The position numbers were made by a program, and so were the translations under genes. A DNA stretch of 64,000 nucleotides from Chitinophaga niabensis (GTDB lineage Bacteria > Bacteroidota > Bacteroidia > Chitinophagales > Chitinophagaceae), in assembly GCF_039545795.1 (NCBI RefSeq), contig NZ_CP154260.1, positions 5,001 through 69,000 of the forward strand, written 5' to 3'. How positions within the stretch are numbered: position 1 is the first letter of the stretch; the number at the start of each line of letters is the position of its first letter. The notes under the pieces were generated by a model. It was given only the letters and a program-made list of their open reading frames with translations, was not told the DNA's origin and did not search any database. Shown in pieces: positions 17,795 to 25,841 of the stretch.

Positions 17795-19693
17795 ATGATA
17801 CATCTTGTTTGGCTGGTACCGTTCTTACCGTTGTTAGGTTTCCTGATCAATGGATTGGGCAGGAGGTATTTATCTAAATCGCTGACAGGCGTAATTGGCA
17901 GCAGTACCATATTGGCTGGTTTTGTGATCAGCCTGCTCATCTTTTTTGAAGTGCGCCAACCGGGTTTTGCACCCCAGGTGGTGACGCTGTTCGACTTTAT
18001 CAGCGTAGGCAGTCTTCATATTCCCTTTGCCTTCCAGGTAGATCAGCTCAGTGCTTTGTTCCTGCTGATCATCACAGGCGTTGGTTCTCTTATTCATATT
18101 TACTCTGCTTCTTACATGCATGAGGAAAGTAACGAAGGTTTTGCCCGTTACTTTGCATACCTCAACCTGTTCGTGTTCTCCATGTTGATACTGGTGCTGG
18201 GCGCTAACTACGTGATGATGTTCATCGGGTGGGAAGGCGTAGGGCTTTGCTCTTACCTGCTGATCGGTTTCTGGTTTAAGAACACAGCATATAATAAAGC
18301 GGCTAACAAGGCTTTTATCATGAACCGGATCGGTGACCTTGGCTTTTTGCTGGGCATCTTTTTACTGATCCAACAGTTTGGTTCTGTTACTTTCACGGAT
18401 GTATTTGCACAGGTGCCGGCACTTGGCGAAAACAGCGGGATCCTTTTTGCTGTGGCCATGCTGCTCTTCATTGGTGCCATGGGTAAATCTGCACAGGTTC
18501 CTTTGTATACCTGGTTACCGGATGCGATGGCAGGTCCTACTCCTGTGTCTGCACTGATACATGCTGCCACGATGGTTACTGCAGGTATCTATATGGTGGC
18601 ACGCAGCAACGTGATCTATACCCTTGCACCCTGCATTCAAACGATCATTGCGGTGGTTGGCCTGGTAACAGCTTTACTGGCTGCTACGATTGCCCTGAAA
18701 CAAAACGATATTAAAAAGGTACTGGCCTACTCTACGGTAAGCCAGTTAGGTTATATGTTCATTGCATTGGGTGTTGGTGCTTATACAGCTGCCGTGTTCC
18801 ATGTGATGACGCATGCTTTCTTCAAAGCCCTGTTGTTCCTTGGTTCCGGTTCTGTGATCCATGCCATGGGCGGCGAGCAGGATATCCGTAAGATGGGCGG
18901 GCTGAAAAAATGGATGCCCATCACCAATATCACTTTCCTGATCGGATGCCTGGCTATTGCAGGTATTCCGGGGCTCTCCGGTTTCTTCTCTAAAGATGAG
19001 ATACTGGCACATGCCTTTGGTTTTAACAAGATCATTTATGCAGGGGCTTTGATCGGTGCTTTACTGACGGCCTTCTACATGTTCCGTTTATATTACATCA
19101 CTTTCAGCGGCCAATTCCGTGGTACACATGAACAGGAGCATCATTTGCATGAAAGCCCTGCTGCTATCACATTCCCGCTGATCATTCTGGCCATACTTTC
19201 CGTGATCGGTGGTTATGTTGGCATGCCGGAAGTATTTGGCGTACCACATTTCCTGGGTGAATACCTGGCGCCGGTGTTTGCACCTTCTGTTCCTTTCCTG
19301 CACGCACATCATCTGAGCCATGAGCTGGAGTGGATCCTGATGGGACTTAGCTCCGGACTGGTGATCATTGTGATCTTTTTTGCAAGAAGCAGATTCAGGA
19401 ATTACCAGGATAGCGGTGTGGCTAATACAGGGCTTGCCAGAGTGCTGGAAAATAAATGGTATGTGGATGAACTGTATGATGCCGTTATCGTAAAACCTTT
19501 GATGGTACTGAGCGGATTTTTCCAGGATACCGTTGAAAGGTCTGGTATTGATGCTACCGTAAATGGCGTGGGCCGTGGTGTGAAATGGAGCAGCCGGCAG
19601 TTCCGGTTACTGCAGAACGGCCAGGTAGGCTTCTACATTTTTGCGATGGTGATAGGTATGATCGTGTTGTTTGTGATCAGTTTGTTTTTATAA
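17795..19693 (+). CDS. nuoL: NADH-quinone oxidoreductase subunit L
   Basis: A 632-aa antiporter-like proton-pumping subunit at the far end of the membrane arm. Conserved blocks: F-I-G-W-E-G-V-G-L-C-S-Y-L-L-I-G-F-W (about 143-160) with the key Glu, K-S-A-Q-V-P-L-Y-T-W-L-P-D-A-M-A-G-P-T-P-V-S-A-L-I-H-A-A-T-M-V near 230-260 with the conserved Lys, and D-I-K-K-V-L-A-Y-S-T near 305. The C-terminus holds the lateral helix and last membrane helix. It is followed by nuoM after 25 bp. Confidence 0.97.
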   Translation: MIHLVWLVPFLPLLGFLINGLGRRYLSKSLTGVIGSSTILAGFVISLLIFFEVRQPGFAPQVVTLFDFISVGSLHIPFAFQVDQLSALFLLIITGVGSLIHIYSASYMHEESNEGFARYFAYLNLFVFSMLILVLGANYVMMFIGWEGVGLCSYLLIGFWFKNTAYNKAANKAFIMNRIGDLGFLLGIFLLIQQFGSVTFTDVFAQVPALGENSGILFAVAMLLFIGAMGKSAQVPLYTWLPDAMAGPTPVSALIHAATMVTAGIYMVARSNVIYTLAPCIQTIIAVVGLVTALLAATIALKQNDIKKVLAYSTVSQLGYMFIALGVGAYTAAVFHVMTHAFFKALLFLGSGSVIHAMGGEQDIRKMGGLKKWMPITNITFLIGCLAIAGIPGLSGFFSKDEILAHAFGFNKIIYAGALIGALLTAFYMFRLYYITFSGQFRGTHEQEHHLHESPAAITFPLIILAILSVIGGYVGMPEVFGVPHFLGEYLAPVFAPSVPFLHAHHLSHELEWILMGLSSGLVIIVIFFARSRFRNYQDSGVANTGLARVLENKWYVDELYDAVIVKPLMVLSGFFQDTVERSGIDATVNGVGRGVKWSSRQFRLLQNGQVGFYIFAMVIGMIVLFVISLFL

Positions 19694-19718
19694 ATCGATA
19701 GCGGATTAAGAAAAAGAT

Positions 19719-21158
19719 ATGTTGACAGTATTACTCATATTGATTCCTTTGATAACAGGTCTGATCACATTCGGAACGAAAGGCCCGGGTGCGAAAGTAC
19801 TCAGCCTGTTGTCATCATTAGCCTCCCTGGTGATCACGGTGATTGCCTGGACGCAGTTTGAGACTGCCCCTGATGCCTTACAGTTTACAGTAGACTGGAT
19901 CCCTCAACTGGGCACACAGTTCAATGTAGGAATGGATGGCATGGGCCTGATGCTGTGCCTGCTTACAACTATTTCCTTCCCGCTCATCTTTATCACTATT
20001 TTCAGCAGGGATTATGAGCGTGCGGGTGCATTTTATGGTTTGATGTTATTGTCCCAGGCCGGATTGATTGGTGTATTCACTGCTTACGATGCCCTGGTAT
20101 TCTATATGTTCTGGGAGCTGGCGCTGATCCCTGTGTATTTCCTTTGTTCCATGTGGGGTGGGGAAAGAGCTGTGCCGGTTACTTTTAAATTCTTTGTGTA
20201 CACTTTTACAGGATCGCTGCTGATGCTGGTGGGTATTATTTATATCTACAGTCAGACAGGCGGTTCTTTCAGCTGGGCGATCTTTACTTCTAACCAGCTG
20301 AGTGCTGCAGAACAATCCTGGTTATTCTGGTTATTCTTTGTGGCCTTTGCCATTAAGATGCCGGTATTCCCTTTCCACACCTGGCAGCCGGATACTTACG
20401 AACAATCTCCCACACCTGTAACTATGGTGCTGAGTGGCATTATGGTGAAGATGGGTTTGTTTGCCGTGATCCGCTGGTTACTGCCTGTTTTACCAAAAGG
20501 TGCTTACATGTGGCAGGAGGCGGCCATTGTATTGTCGGTGATCGGGATCATTTACGCTTCCTGTATTGCTATCATGCAATCTGATCTGAAACGCCTGATC
20601 GCTTATTCTTCTATTGCACACATTGGCTTAATGAGTGCTGCGATCTTTGCCAATAACGAGCAAAGCATGCAGGGTGTGATGGTACAGATGTTCAACCACG
20701 GTATCAATATCATAGGCTTGTGGATGCTGGTAGAAGTGATACAGAACAGGATCAATACAAAGAATTTGAATGAAATGGGCGGTATTGCCACGTATGCGCC
20801 GAAACTGGCTATTACGCTGGTGATCGTGAGCTTCGCCAATATTGCGCTTCCTTTGACCAATGGGTTCATCGGGGAGTTCCTGATGTTCAGTGGTTTATTC
20901 CAGTATAATCCATGGTTTGCTGCAGTAGCCGGTGTTGCTGTGATATTGGCAGCAGTGTATATGTTGCGGATGCTGCAAAAGGTGATCTTCGGAGAAGCCA
21001 ATGCACAAACAGCTGCTATTGTTGATCTGAAAGCAGGAGAGACGTTTGCCATTGGAGTGGTGATAGCGGTGATCTTTGTATTGGGCTTTTATCCCAAACC
21101 GCTGCTGGAACTGGTGAACACTACTTCATTGTTAGTGAATGCCATTAATTTTAAATAG
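19719..21158 (+). CDS. nuoM: NADH-quinone oxidoreductase subunit M
   Basis: A 479-aa antiporter-like proton-pumping subunit, about 14 helices. Key segments: F-W-E-L-A-L-I-P-V-Y-F-L near residue 130 with the conserved Glu, K-M-P-V-F-P-F-H-T-W-Q-P-D-T-Y near 215-230, and S-D-L-K-R-L-I-A-Y-S-S-I-A-H-I-G near 287-303. It lies between nuoL and nuoN with 20-25 bp gaps. Confidence 0.97.
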   Translation: MLTVLLILIPLITGLITFGTKGPGAKVLSLLSSLASLVITVIAWTQFETAPDALQFTVDWIPQLGTQFNVGMDGMGLMLCLLTTISFPLIFITIFSRDYERAGAFYGLMLLSQAGLIGVFTAYDALVFYMFWELALIPVYFLCSMWGGERAVPVTFKFFVYTFTGSLLMLVGIIYIYSQTGGSFSWAIFTSNQLSAAEQSWLFWLFFVAFAIKMPVFPFHTWQPDTYEQSPTPVTMVLSGIMVKMGLFAVIRWLLPVLPKGAYMWQEAAIVLSVIGIIYASCIAIMQSDLKRLIAYSSIAHIGLMSAAIFANNEQSMQGVMVQMFNHGINIIGLWMLVEVIQNRINTKNLNEMGGIATYAPKLAITLVIVSFANIALPLTNGFIGEFLMFSGLFQYNPWFAAVAGVAVILAAVYMLRMLQKVIFGEANAQTAAIVDLKAGETFAIGVVIAVIFVLGFYPKPLLELVNTTSLLVNAINFK

Positions 21159-21178
21159 AGATTCTGTAACGCTAAGAT

Positions 21179-22555
21179 ATGAACGCATTAATTTCTACTG
21201 CTGTATTTGGGATTGTACTGATGTTTACGGGGCTGTTTGTGAAGAACAGGCAGCACATTAAATATTATGCTGTCGCCGGCACTATCATTGCTTTTATTGC
21301 CAACTGGTTCGATGCCCAGCTGGTGACCAATGGCACTGTGATCCTGCACAACATGGTTGAAGTAAGTAAATTCTCTGTGCTCTTCAATGCAGTGGCTATT
21401 GCTACTACTTTCCTCTACTTTGTTCTCTGCGGCAGCGCATTTGAAAAAGCGGGAGATGATGTGGCGGATTATTTTGCACTGGTATTCTTTATCCTTTCCG
21501 GCATCACACTGTCAGGTTCTTTCAACAACCTGCTCATGTTGTTCCTGGCTATTGAGATCATTTCTATTCCGCAATATATTCTTGCGGGTGTAGACAAAAA
21601 GAACCTGAAAAGTAATGAGGCATCCCTGAAATACTTTTTGATGGGTTCCTTTACAACAGGGATCCTTTTGATGGGTATTGCCCTGGTCTATGGTGCTACC
21701 GGTACTTTCAATATCCGTGAAATGGGGCTTGGTACCGGCGATCTGAGTCCACTGGCTTTATGCGGTGTCATCCTGCTGGGTTTTGCACTGGCTTTTAAAG
21801 TATCCGCTGCTCCTTTCCATTTCTGGACGCCGGATGTGTACGATGGTTCTCCCAGCGTATTCACTGCCTTTATGGCCACAGTGGTAAAAGCTGCCAGCTT
21901 TATTGCTTTCATGCGTTTGTTCCATGTAAGCTTTGCAGGAGGTAACCTCAGTGCCCACTGGCAATTGATCATTGCGCTCATTACTGCTACTACTTTGCTG
22001 ATCGGCAACTTCACCGCAGTATTCCAGCAGAGTGTAAAAAGAATGTTGGCCTATTCCAGTATTGCGCAGGCAGGTTTTATGCTTTTTGCTGTTGTAGCCA
22101 TGAACGAAATGGCCATGCAGGGGATCATCCTTTATGCAGCGGCTTACAGCATAGCTACCATCGGCATCTTTGCTATTATGCTGAAACTGAAGGACTATAC
22201 TTTTGAAGGATATAATGGCCTTGCCCGCAAACATCCTTTGCTGGCGGTGGTGAATACCATCTTCCTGTTATCACTGGCAGGTATTCCCTTAACGGCGGGT
22301 TTCTTTGCCAAGTATTTTGTACTCAGTGCAGCTGTTCAGCAGGGTCAGTTGCTGTGGCTGGTGATCCTGGCGGTTTTATGTGCTGCGGTGAGTGCTTACT
22401 ACTACTTCCGTGTGATCATAGCCATGTATTTCAAAACGGGGGATGCTGAAACATCAGAACCCATCACTACTGGCTTCAAAAGTGTGCTGGTGGTAGGTGC
22501 CGCCGTGATCATCCTGCTGGGGATGTTCCCGAACCTGCTCCTGCAGTTCCTGTAA
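21179..22555 (+). CDS. nuoN: NADH-quinone oxidoreductase subunit N
   Basis: A 458-aa third antiporter-like subunit and last gene of the operon. Landmarks: L-L-M-L-F-L-A-I-E-I-I-S-I-P-Q-Y near residue 120-135 with the conserved Glu, K-V-S-A-A-P-F-H-F-W-T-P-D-V-Y-D-G near 205-220, and V-K-R-M-L-A-Y-S-S-I-A-Q near 286. All fourteen subunits A-N are therefore present in canonical order. A terminator follows 23 bp after the stop. Confidence 0.96.
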   Translation: MNALISTAVFGIVLMFTGLFVKNRQHIKYYAVAGTIIAFIANWFDAQLVTNGTVILHNMVEVSKFSVLFNAVAIATTFLYFVLCGSAFEKAGDDVADYFALVFFILSGITLSGSFNNLLMLFLAIEIISIPQYILAGVDKKNLKSNEASLKYFLMGSFTTGILLMGIALVYGATGTFNIREMGLGTGDLSPLALCGVILLGFALAFKVSAAPFHFWTPDVYDGSPSVFTAFMATVVKAASFIAFMRLFHVSFAGGNLSAHWQLIIALITATTLLIGNFTAVFQQSVKRMLAYSSIAQAGFMLFAVVAMNEMAMQGIILYAAAYSIATIGIFAIMLKLKDYTFEGYNGLARKHPLLAVVNTIFLLSLAGIPLTAGFFAKYFVLSAAVQQGQLLWLVILAVLCAAVSAYYYFRVIIAMYFKTGDAETSEPITTGFKSVLVVGAAVIILLGMFPNLLLQFL

Positions 22556-22577
22556 AAATTACCGTTCTTCCATATTG

Positions 22578-22607
22578 AAGCGCTTCTTATCAAGGAGCGC
22601 TTTTTTT
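22578..22607 (+). terminator. Intrinsic terminator of the nuo operon
   Basis: AAGCGCTTCTT (22578-22588) pairs with AAGGAGCGCTT (22592-22602), with one G-U pair and a 3-nt loop; a T run follows. Confidence 0.82.
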
Positions 22608-22656
22608 ATGCGTTTTTGCGTACAGATTTACATTAACTTTACTATAACCCGTATTT

Positions 22657-23931
22657 ATGCAAGTTCGCGATATATATTTCCTGGCACTGCGCTCCATCAG
22701 CGCCAACCGTTTAAGGACGATCCTTACCGTGGCTATTATAGCTTTCGGTATCTGGGCCCTTGTAGGTATCCTCACGGCTATAGATGTGATGCAGAACAAG
22801 ATCTATGACAGTTTCGCCAATATGGGAGCCAATGGTTTCACCATCCGCAACCGGGAACTGAACATCCGGATAGGCGGGAGAGGGAATGCCACCCGTGGTA
22901 CCAACCAGAAGCTGAAAGTGCGGAATTCCAATAAGAACAAGGTGATCTCCTTTGATGAAGCCATGGCTTTCAAAGAACGTTATAGTTTTCCGGCTACTGT
23001 TGGTGTTTCCTTTCGTGCAGGCGGAGGTATGACGGTGTATAAAGATGACAAGAAAACAAATCCTACGGTACAGGTGGTGGGGGGAGATGAGAACTATTTA
23101 CAACTATCCAATTACGACCTTCTCATGGGCCGTAATTTCAATAAAACTGATATTGAATCCGGGAGGAATGTGGCCATCCTGGGAAATGATGTGGTGAAGA
23201 AATTATTCCCGGATAAACCGGAATATGCGTTGAATACAAATGTGCGGGTAGGGAATGTGCGTTACCGGGTAATAGGGATCTTGAAAACGAAAGGCAGCAG
23301 TAATCTTTTCAGTGCAGACAATGTGGTGGTAACTACGGTGACCAGTACAAGGCGGGTGTTCAACAGGCCCAATGCTTCCTACATGATCAATGTGAATGTA
23401 AATGATATTTCCAGGATAGATGCAGCCATCGGAGAGGCTACCGGCGATTTCAGGATTATCCGGAAGATGAACTCATTTGAGGAGAATAACTTTTACATGA
23501 GCCGGAGTGATAGTGTGGCAGAAATGTTATTCAATAGTCTGGCAACGGTTACCATGGCGGCAGGTGTGATCGGGTTCATTACGCTCTTTGGCTCTGCCAT
23601 TGGTTTGATGAACATTATGCTGGTATCTGTGGCAGAACGAACGCGGGAGATAGGGGTGAGCAAAGCCCTGGGCGCTACATCGTCCACTATTAAAAAGCAA
23701 TTTATTGTAGAGTCTATAATGATCAGTGTGCTGGGAGGCATTTGCGGGGTGATCCTGGGAATGCTGACGGGGAATACGGTGTCTTTATTAATGGGCACTA
23801 CTTTCCTGGTACCCTGGCTGTGGATCACGGGAGGGATCCTGTTGTGCGCAACTGTAGGACTTATTTCGGGAATTTATCCAGCCGTGAAAGCGGCTAAGCT
23901 GGACCCTATTGTGGCTTTACGGTACGAATAA
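22657..23931 (+). CDS. ABC transporter permease, FtsX/MacB type
   Basis: A 424-aa inner-membrane permease. Layout: N-terminal cytoplasmic start then helix 1 (about 18-42, R-T-I-L-T-V-A-I-I-A-F-G-I), a MacB_PCD periplasmic domain (about 50-280), and the FtsX core with three helices (about 285-420). The signature V-A-E-R-T-R-E-I-G-V-S-K-A-L-G-A-T is at about 325-341. Such permeases act with an ATPase in lipoprotein release, peptide or antibiotic efflux, or signalling. No ATPase gene is adjacent, so the partner must be encoded elsewhere. It stands alone between the nuo terminator and a convergent gene. Confidence 0.9.
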   Translation: MQVRDIYFLALRSISANRLRTILTVAIIAFGIWALVGILTAIDVMQNKIYDSFANMGANGFTIRNRELNIRIGGRGNATRGTNQKLKVRNSNKNKVISFDEAMAFKERYSFPATVGVSFRAGGGMTVYKDDKKTNPTVQVVGGDENYLQLSNYDLLMGRNFNKTDIESGRNVAILGNDVVKKLFPDKPEYALNTNVRVGNVRYRVIGILKTKGSSNLFSADNVVVTTVTSTRRVFNRPNASYMINVNVNDISRIDAAIGEATGDFRIIRKMNSFEENNFYMSRSDSVAEMLFNSLATVTMAAGVIGFITLFGSAIGLMNIMLVSVAERTREIGVSKALGATSSTIKKQFIVESIMISVLGGICGVILGMLTGNTVSLLMGTTFLVPWLWITGGILLCATVGLISGIYPAVKAAKLDPIVALRYE

Positions 23932-23956
23932 TGCCGGGAGAAACCTTCCCCCGGCA
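23932..23956 (+). terminator. Hairpin between convergent genes (possible terminator)
   Basis: TGCCGGG (23932-23938) pairs with CCCGGCA (23950-23956) around an 11-nt loop. It starts right after the permease stop and lies 11 bp from the stop of the convergent gene. The following tract is only loosely T-rich, so strength is uncertain. Confidence 0.5.
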
Positions 23957-23967
23957 ATAGTGTTTCT

Positions 23968-24381
23968 TTAGAAGAACAGTTGGGATAATGCATTCGTTGC
24001 ATCGTTCGTTTTAGGTTTTAACCCCAGGAACTTGGTGTATTGCGCCACCGTAAGCACTGTCTTCAATTTTTTAAATAATCCACCTTGCAGACCAGCAAAT
24101 TTAGAGGCATAAGCCGCTTTGTCCGTATTGGCCAAACCGAGGATGCCTGATTTATCTTTCAGGAAACCGGTTACGGCTGTAAGTACACTTGGCTTTTGCG
24201 TTTCAGTGAGGGATAGTGCCGGCGACAGTTTCCCCAGGATTGAGTTGGCCATGCCATTTACATCGATGCCGGCGGCCTGTGCGGCTTTGGCGGTATTTTT
24301 TGCTTTGTCCAGCACACTTTGTGCGAGGGTTACTGAACTGGTTACTGACAGGAGCAGCAGGGCTGCGAAAATCTTTTTCAT
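23968..24381 (-). CDS. Small secreted helical protein of unknown function
   Basis: A 137-aa exported protein I cannot assign to a named family. ATG 24381 is chosen because it gives a clean signal peptide (M-K-K-I-F-A-A-L-L-L-L, then S-S-V-T-L-A-Q, cut after about residue 19-20); the open frame runs 51 codons further upstream without sense. The mature part is Ala/Lys/Leu-rich and predicted helical. A segment L-S-L-T-E-T-Q-K resembles the LTxxQ motif of periplasmic helical chaperones such as Spy, which is only suggestive. It is monocistronic and convergent to the permease. A triple 11-bp repeat lies about 105-140 bp upstream of its start. Confidence 0.7.
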   Translation of the reverse strand: MKKIFAALLLLSVTSSVTLAQSVLDKAKNTAKAAQAAGIDVNGMANSILGKLSPALSLTETQKPSVLTAVTGFLKDKSGILGLANTDKAAYASKFAGLQGGLFKKLKTVLTVAQYTKFLGLKPKTNDATNALSQLFF

Positions 24382-24487
24382 AATGAAGGGGATTGTATTG
24401 GGTTGACAGATATTACAAATAAGCTGGGGGAATTGTTGAGTGAGGCAGGACGGTTGATACAGGATGGCAAAGTGAGTGATGGAGAGA

Positions 24488-24520
24488 CTGTGGACCGGGT
24501 GTGGAGGGACTGTGGACAAG
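24488..24520. repeat. Three 11-bp tandem repeats upstream of the small secreted gene
   Basis: CTGTGGACCGG, GTGTGGAGGGA and CTGTGGACAAG follow one another, each sharing xTGTGGA at exactly 11-bp steps (24488, 24499, 24510). GACTGTGGAC is repeated exactly at 24486 and 24508. They lie between the rplI terminator and the start of the minus-strand gene at 24381, where an upstream regulator site would be expected. Confidence 0.5.
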
Positions 24521-24540
24521 AGGTTGACGTACAATGAATT

Positions 24541-24578
24541 AAAAAGGGCTGTTCATTGGTTAACGAACAGCCCTTTTT
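24541..24578 (-). terminator. Intrinsic terminator of the rpsF-rpsR-rplI operon
   Basis: A perfect 14-bp stem, AAAAAGGGCTGTTC (24541-24554) with GAACAGCCCTTTTT (24565-24578), 10-nt loop. A/T runs on both sides make it usable in both directions. It lies 20 bp after the rplI stop. Confidence 0.88.
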
Positions 24579-24598
24579 ACAAATATCAGCGGGAGAGA

Positions 24599-25045
24599 TT
24601 ACTCAGCTACCACTTCGAATTCCAGTTCGGTATCGTTTCCTTTACCGAAATCGAGGCGTGCTTTGTAAGAACCCAGTTCTTTTACATCACCAAGGATATG
24701 GATACGACGGCGGTCGATTTCATAACCTTTTTGTTCTTTGATAGCACGGGCGATCTGAACGCCGGTAACACTACCAAAGATCTTGCCTGAAGTACCGGTT
24801 TTAGCACCGATCTTCACAGGAGAAGCTTTGAGGACTTCCACCACTTTCGCGATTTCAGCCAGCATTTTTTCTTCTTTTACCTTTTGCACTTTCACGCGTT
24901 CGTTCAGTTGCTTCAGGTTGGAAGAGCTTGCTTCTACGGCAACCTTTTGAGGGATCAGGAAGTTCCTGGCGTAACCGTTCTTTACGGTCACCAGTTCATT
25001 CTTCTGGCCCAGATTATCTACGTCTTGTATTAAGATTACTTGCAT
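24599..25045 (-). CDS. rplI: 50S ribosomal protein L9
   Basis: 148 aa. The N-terminal rRNA-binding domain carries the L9 signature G-x-x-x-x-V-K-N-G-Y-A-R-N-F-L-I-P (about 13-33, here L-G-Q-K-N-E-L-V-T-V-K-N-G-Y). A long central helix and the C-terminal domain with G-S-V-T and I-D-R-R-R-I follow. It is last in the rpsF-rpsR-rplI operon, 6 bp after rpsR, and ends at a strong terminator. Confidence 0.97.
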   Translation of the reverse strand: MQVILIQDVDNLGQKNELVTVKNGYARNFLIPQKVAVEASSSNLKQLNERVKVQKVKEEKMLAEIAKVVEVLKASPVKIGAKTGTSGKIFGSVTGVQIARAIKEQKGYEIDRRRIHILGDVKELGSYKARLDFGKGNDTELEFEVVAE

Positions 25046-25051
25046 TGTTTC

Positions 25052-25318
25052 TTACTTTAAAAGGTCAGTAACATAAGGCAATAAAGCCATTTGACGAGCT
25101 TTCTTGATAGCCTCAGCTACCTTGCGCTGGAATTTCAGTGAGTTACCACTGATACGGCGAGGCAGCATCTTGCCCTGATCGTTCAGGAATTTTTTCAGGA
25201 ACTCGGCATCCTTGTAATCTACATACTTGATACCTAATTTTTTGAAGCGGCAGTATTTCTTCTGGCGCTTCTCCTGCTTAACGGCTGTTAAGTACTTAAT
25301 TTCTTGTTTTACTGCCAT
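25052..25318 (-). CDS. rpsR: 30S ribosomal protein S18
   Basis: 88 aa. The S18 core is recognised by K-Y-V-D-Y-K-D (about 30-36), [24 protein letters not shown] (about 52-75) and M-A-L-L-P-Y at the end. It binds the small subunit together with S6. It begins 3 bp after rpsF and ends 6 bp before rplI. Confidence 0.97.
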   Translation of the reverse strand: MAVKQEIKYLTAVKQEKRQKKYCRFKKLGIKYVDYKDAEFLKKFLNDQGKMLPRRISGNSLKFQRKVAEAIKKARQMALLPYVTDLLK

Positions 25319-25321
25319 AAC

Positions 25322-25675
25322 TTAAGCTTCTACTGGTTTAGGTTCAGCATTCAGGTTACCTCTTTTCCGGGCATTGTACGCCTGAGCGTGTTTGTCCAGT
25401 TTGTTCACCATGTAACGCAATACATTTTCATCGCGGTTCAGCTGAATCTTCAGCTTCTCATTGAGGTCGGATGGCGCAGTGTACTCCAGAACCAGGAACA
25501 TGCCCGTGGTTTTCTTCTGGATTGGATACGCCAGTGATTTTAAACCCCAGGGATTTTCGTGCACAATTGCACCGCCGTTATCCTTGATAACGTCAGCGAA
25601 TTTCTTCTGAGCGGCTTTGTAGTCCTCTTCAGAGAGCACAGGGGTAAAGATCACCATCAATTCGTAGTTTGACAT
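25322..25675 (-). CDS. rpsF: 30S ribosomal protein S6
   Basis: 117 aa from ATG 25675 (M-S-N-Y-E-L-M-V-I-F), the standard S6 beginning; 17 extra upstream codons in the same frame are rejected. A ferredoxin-like fold with the segment A-Y-P-I-Q-K-K-T-T-G-M-F-L-V-L-E-Y and R-D-E-N-V-L-R-Y-M. The C-terminal tail is Pro/Glu/Lys-rich. First gene of the operon. Confidence 0.95.
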   Translation of the reverse strand: MSNYELMVIFTPVLSEEDYKAAQKKFADVIKDNGGAIVHENPWGLKSLAYPIQKKTTGMFLVLEYTAPSDLNEKLKIQLNRDENVLRYMVNKLDKHAQAYNARKRGNLNAEPKPVEA

Positions 25676-25723
25676 AATTTTCCCTTGTTTGTTAATTGTA
25701 AATAAAAAATAAAAATTGGAGTG

Positions 25724-25731
25724 CAAAGATA
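25724..25731 (-). promoter_or_regulatory. Putative -7 element of the rpsF operon
   Basis: On the minus strand it reads TATCTTTG, a perfect TAnnTTTG. No good TTTG lies 19 bp further upstream. The start codon of rpsF would be about 40 nt from the transcription start. Confidence 0.5.
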
Positions 25732-25786
25732 GGGGTAATTTTTGATTCTTCCGCTTTACTGGCGCGAATTTCCGTTATTTTAAGAT

Positions 25787-25826
25787 AAATAAAAACGGGG
25801 ATACCGCAGTATCCCCGTTTATTTTT
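25787..25826 (-). terminator. Intrinsic terminator after the T9SS nuclease-like gene
   Basis: AAACGGGGATAC (25793-25804) pairs with GTATCCCCGTTT (25809-25820), loop CGCA, flanked by A- and T-rich runs. It lies about 16 bp from the stop of the minus-strand gene. Confidence 0.85.
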
Positions 25827-25841
25827 CTAATATGCTTATTA

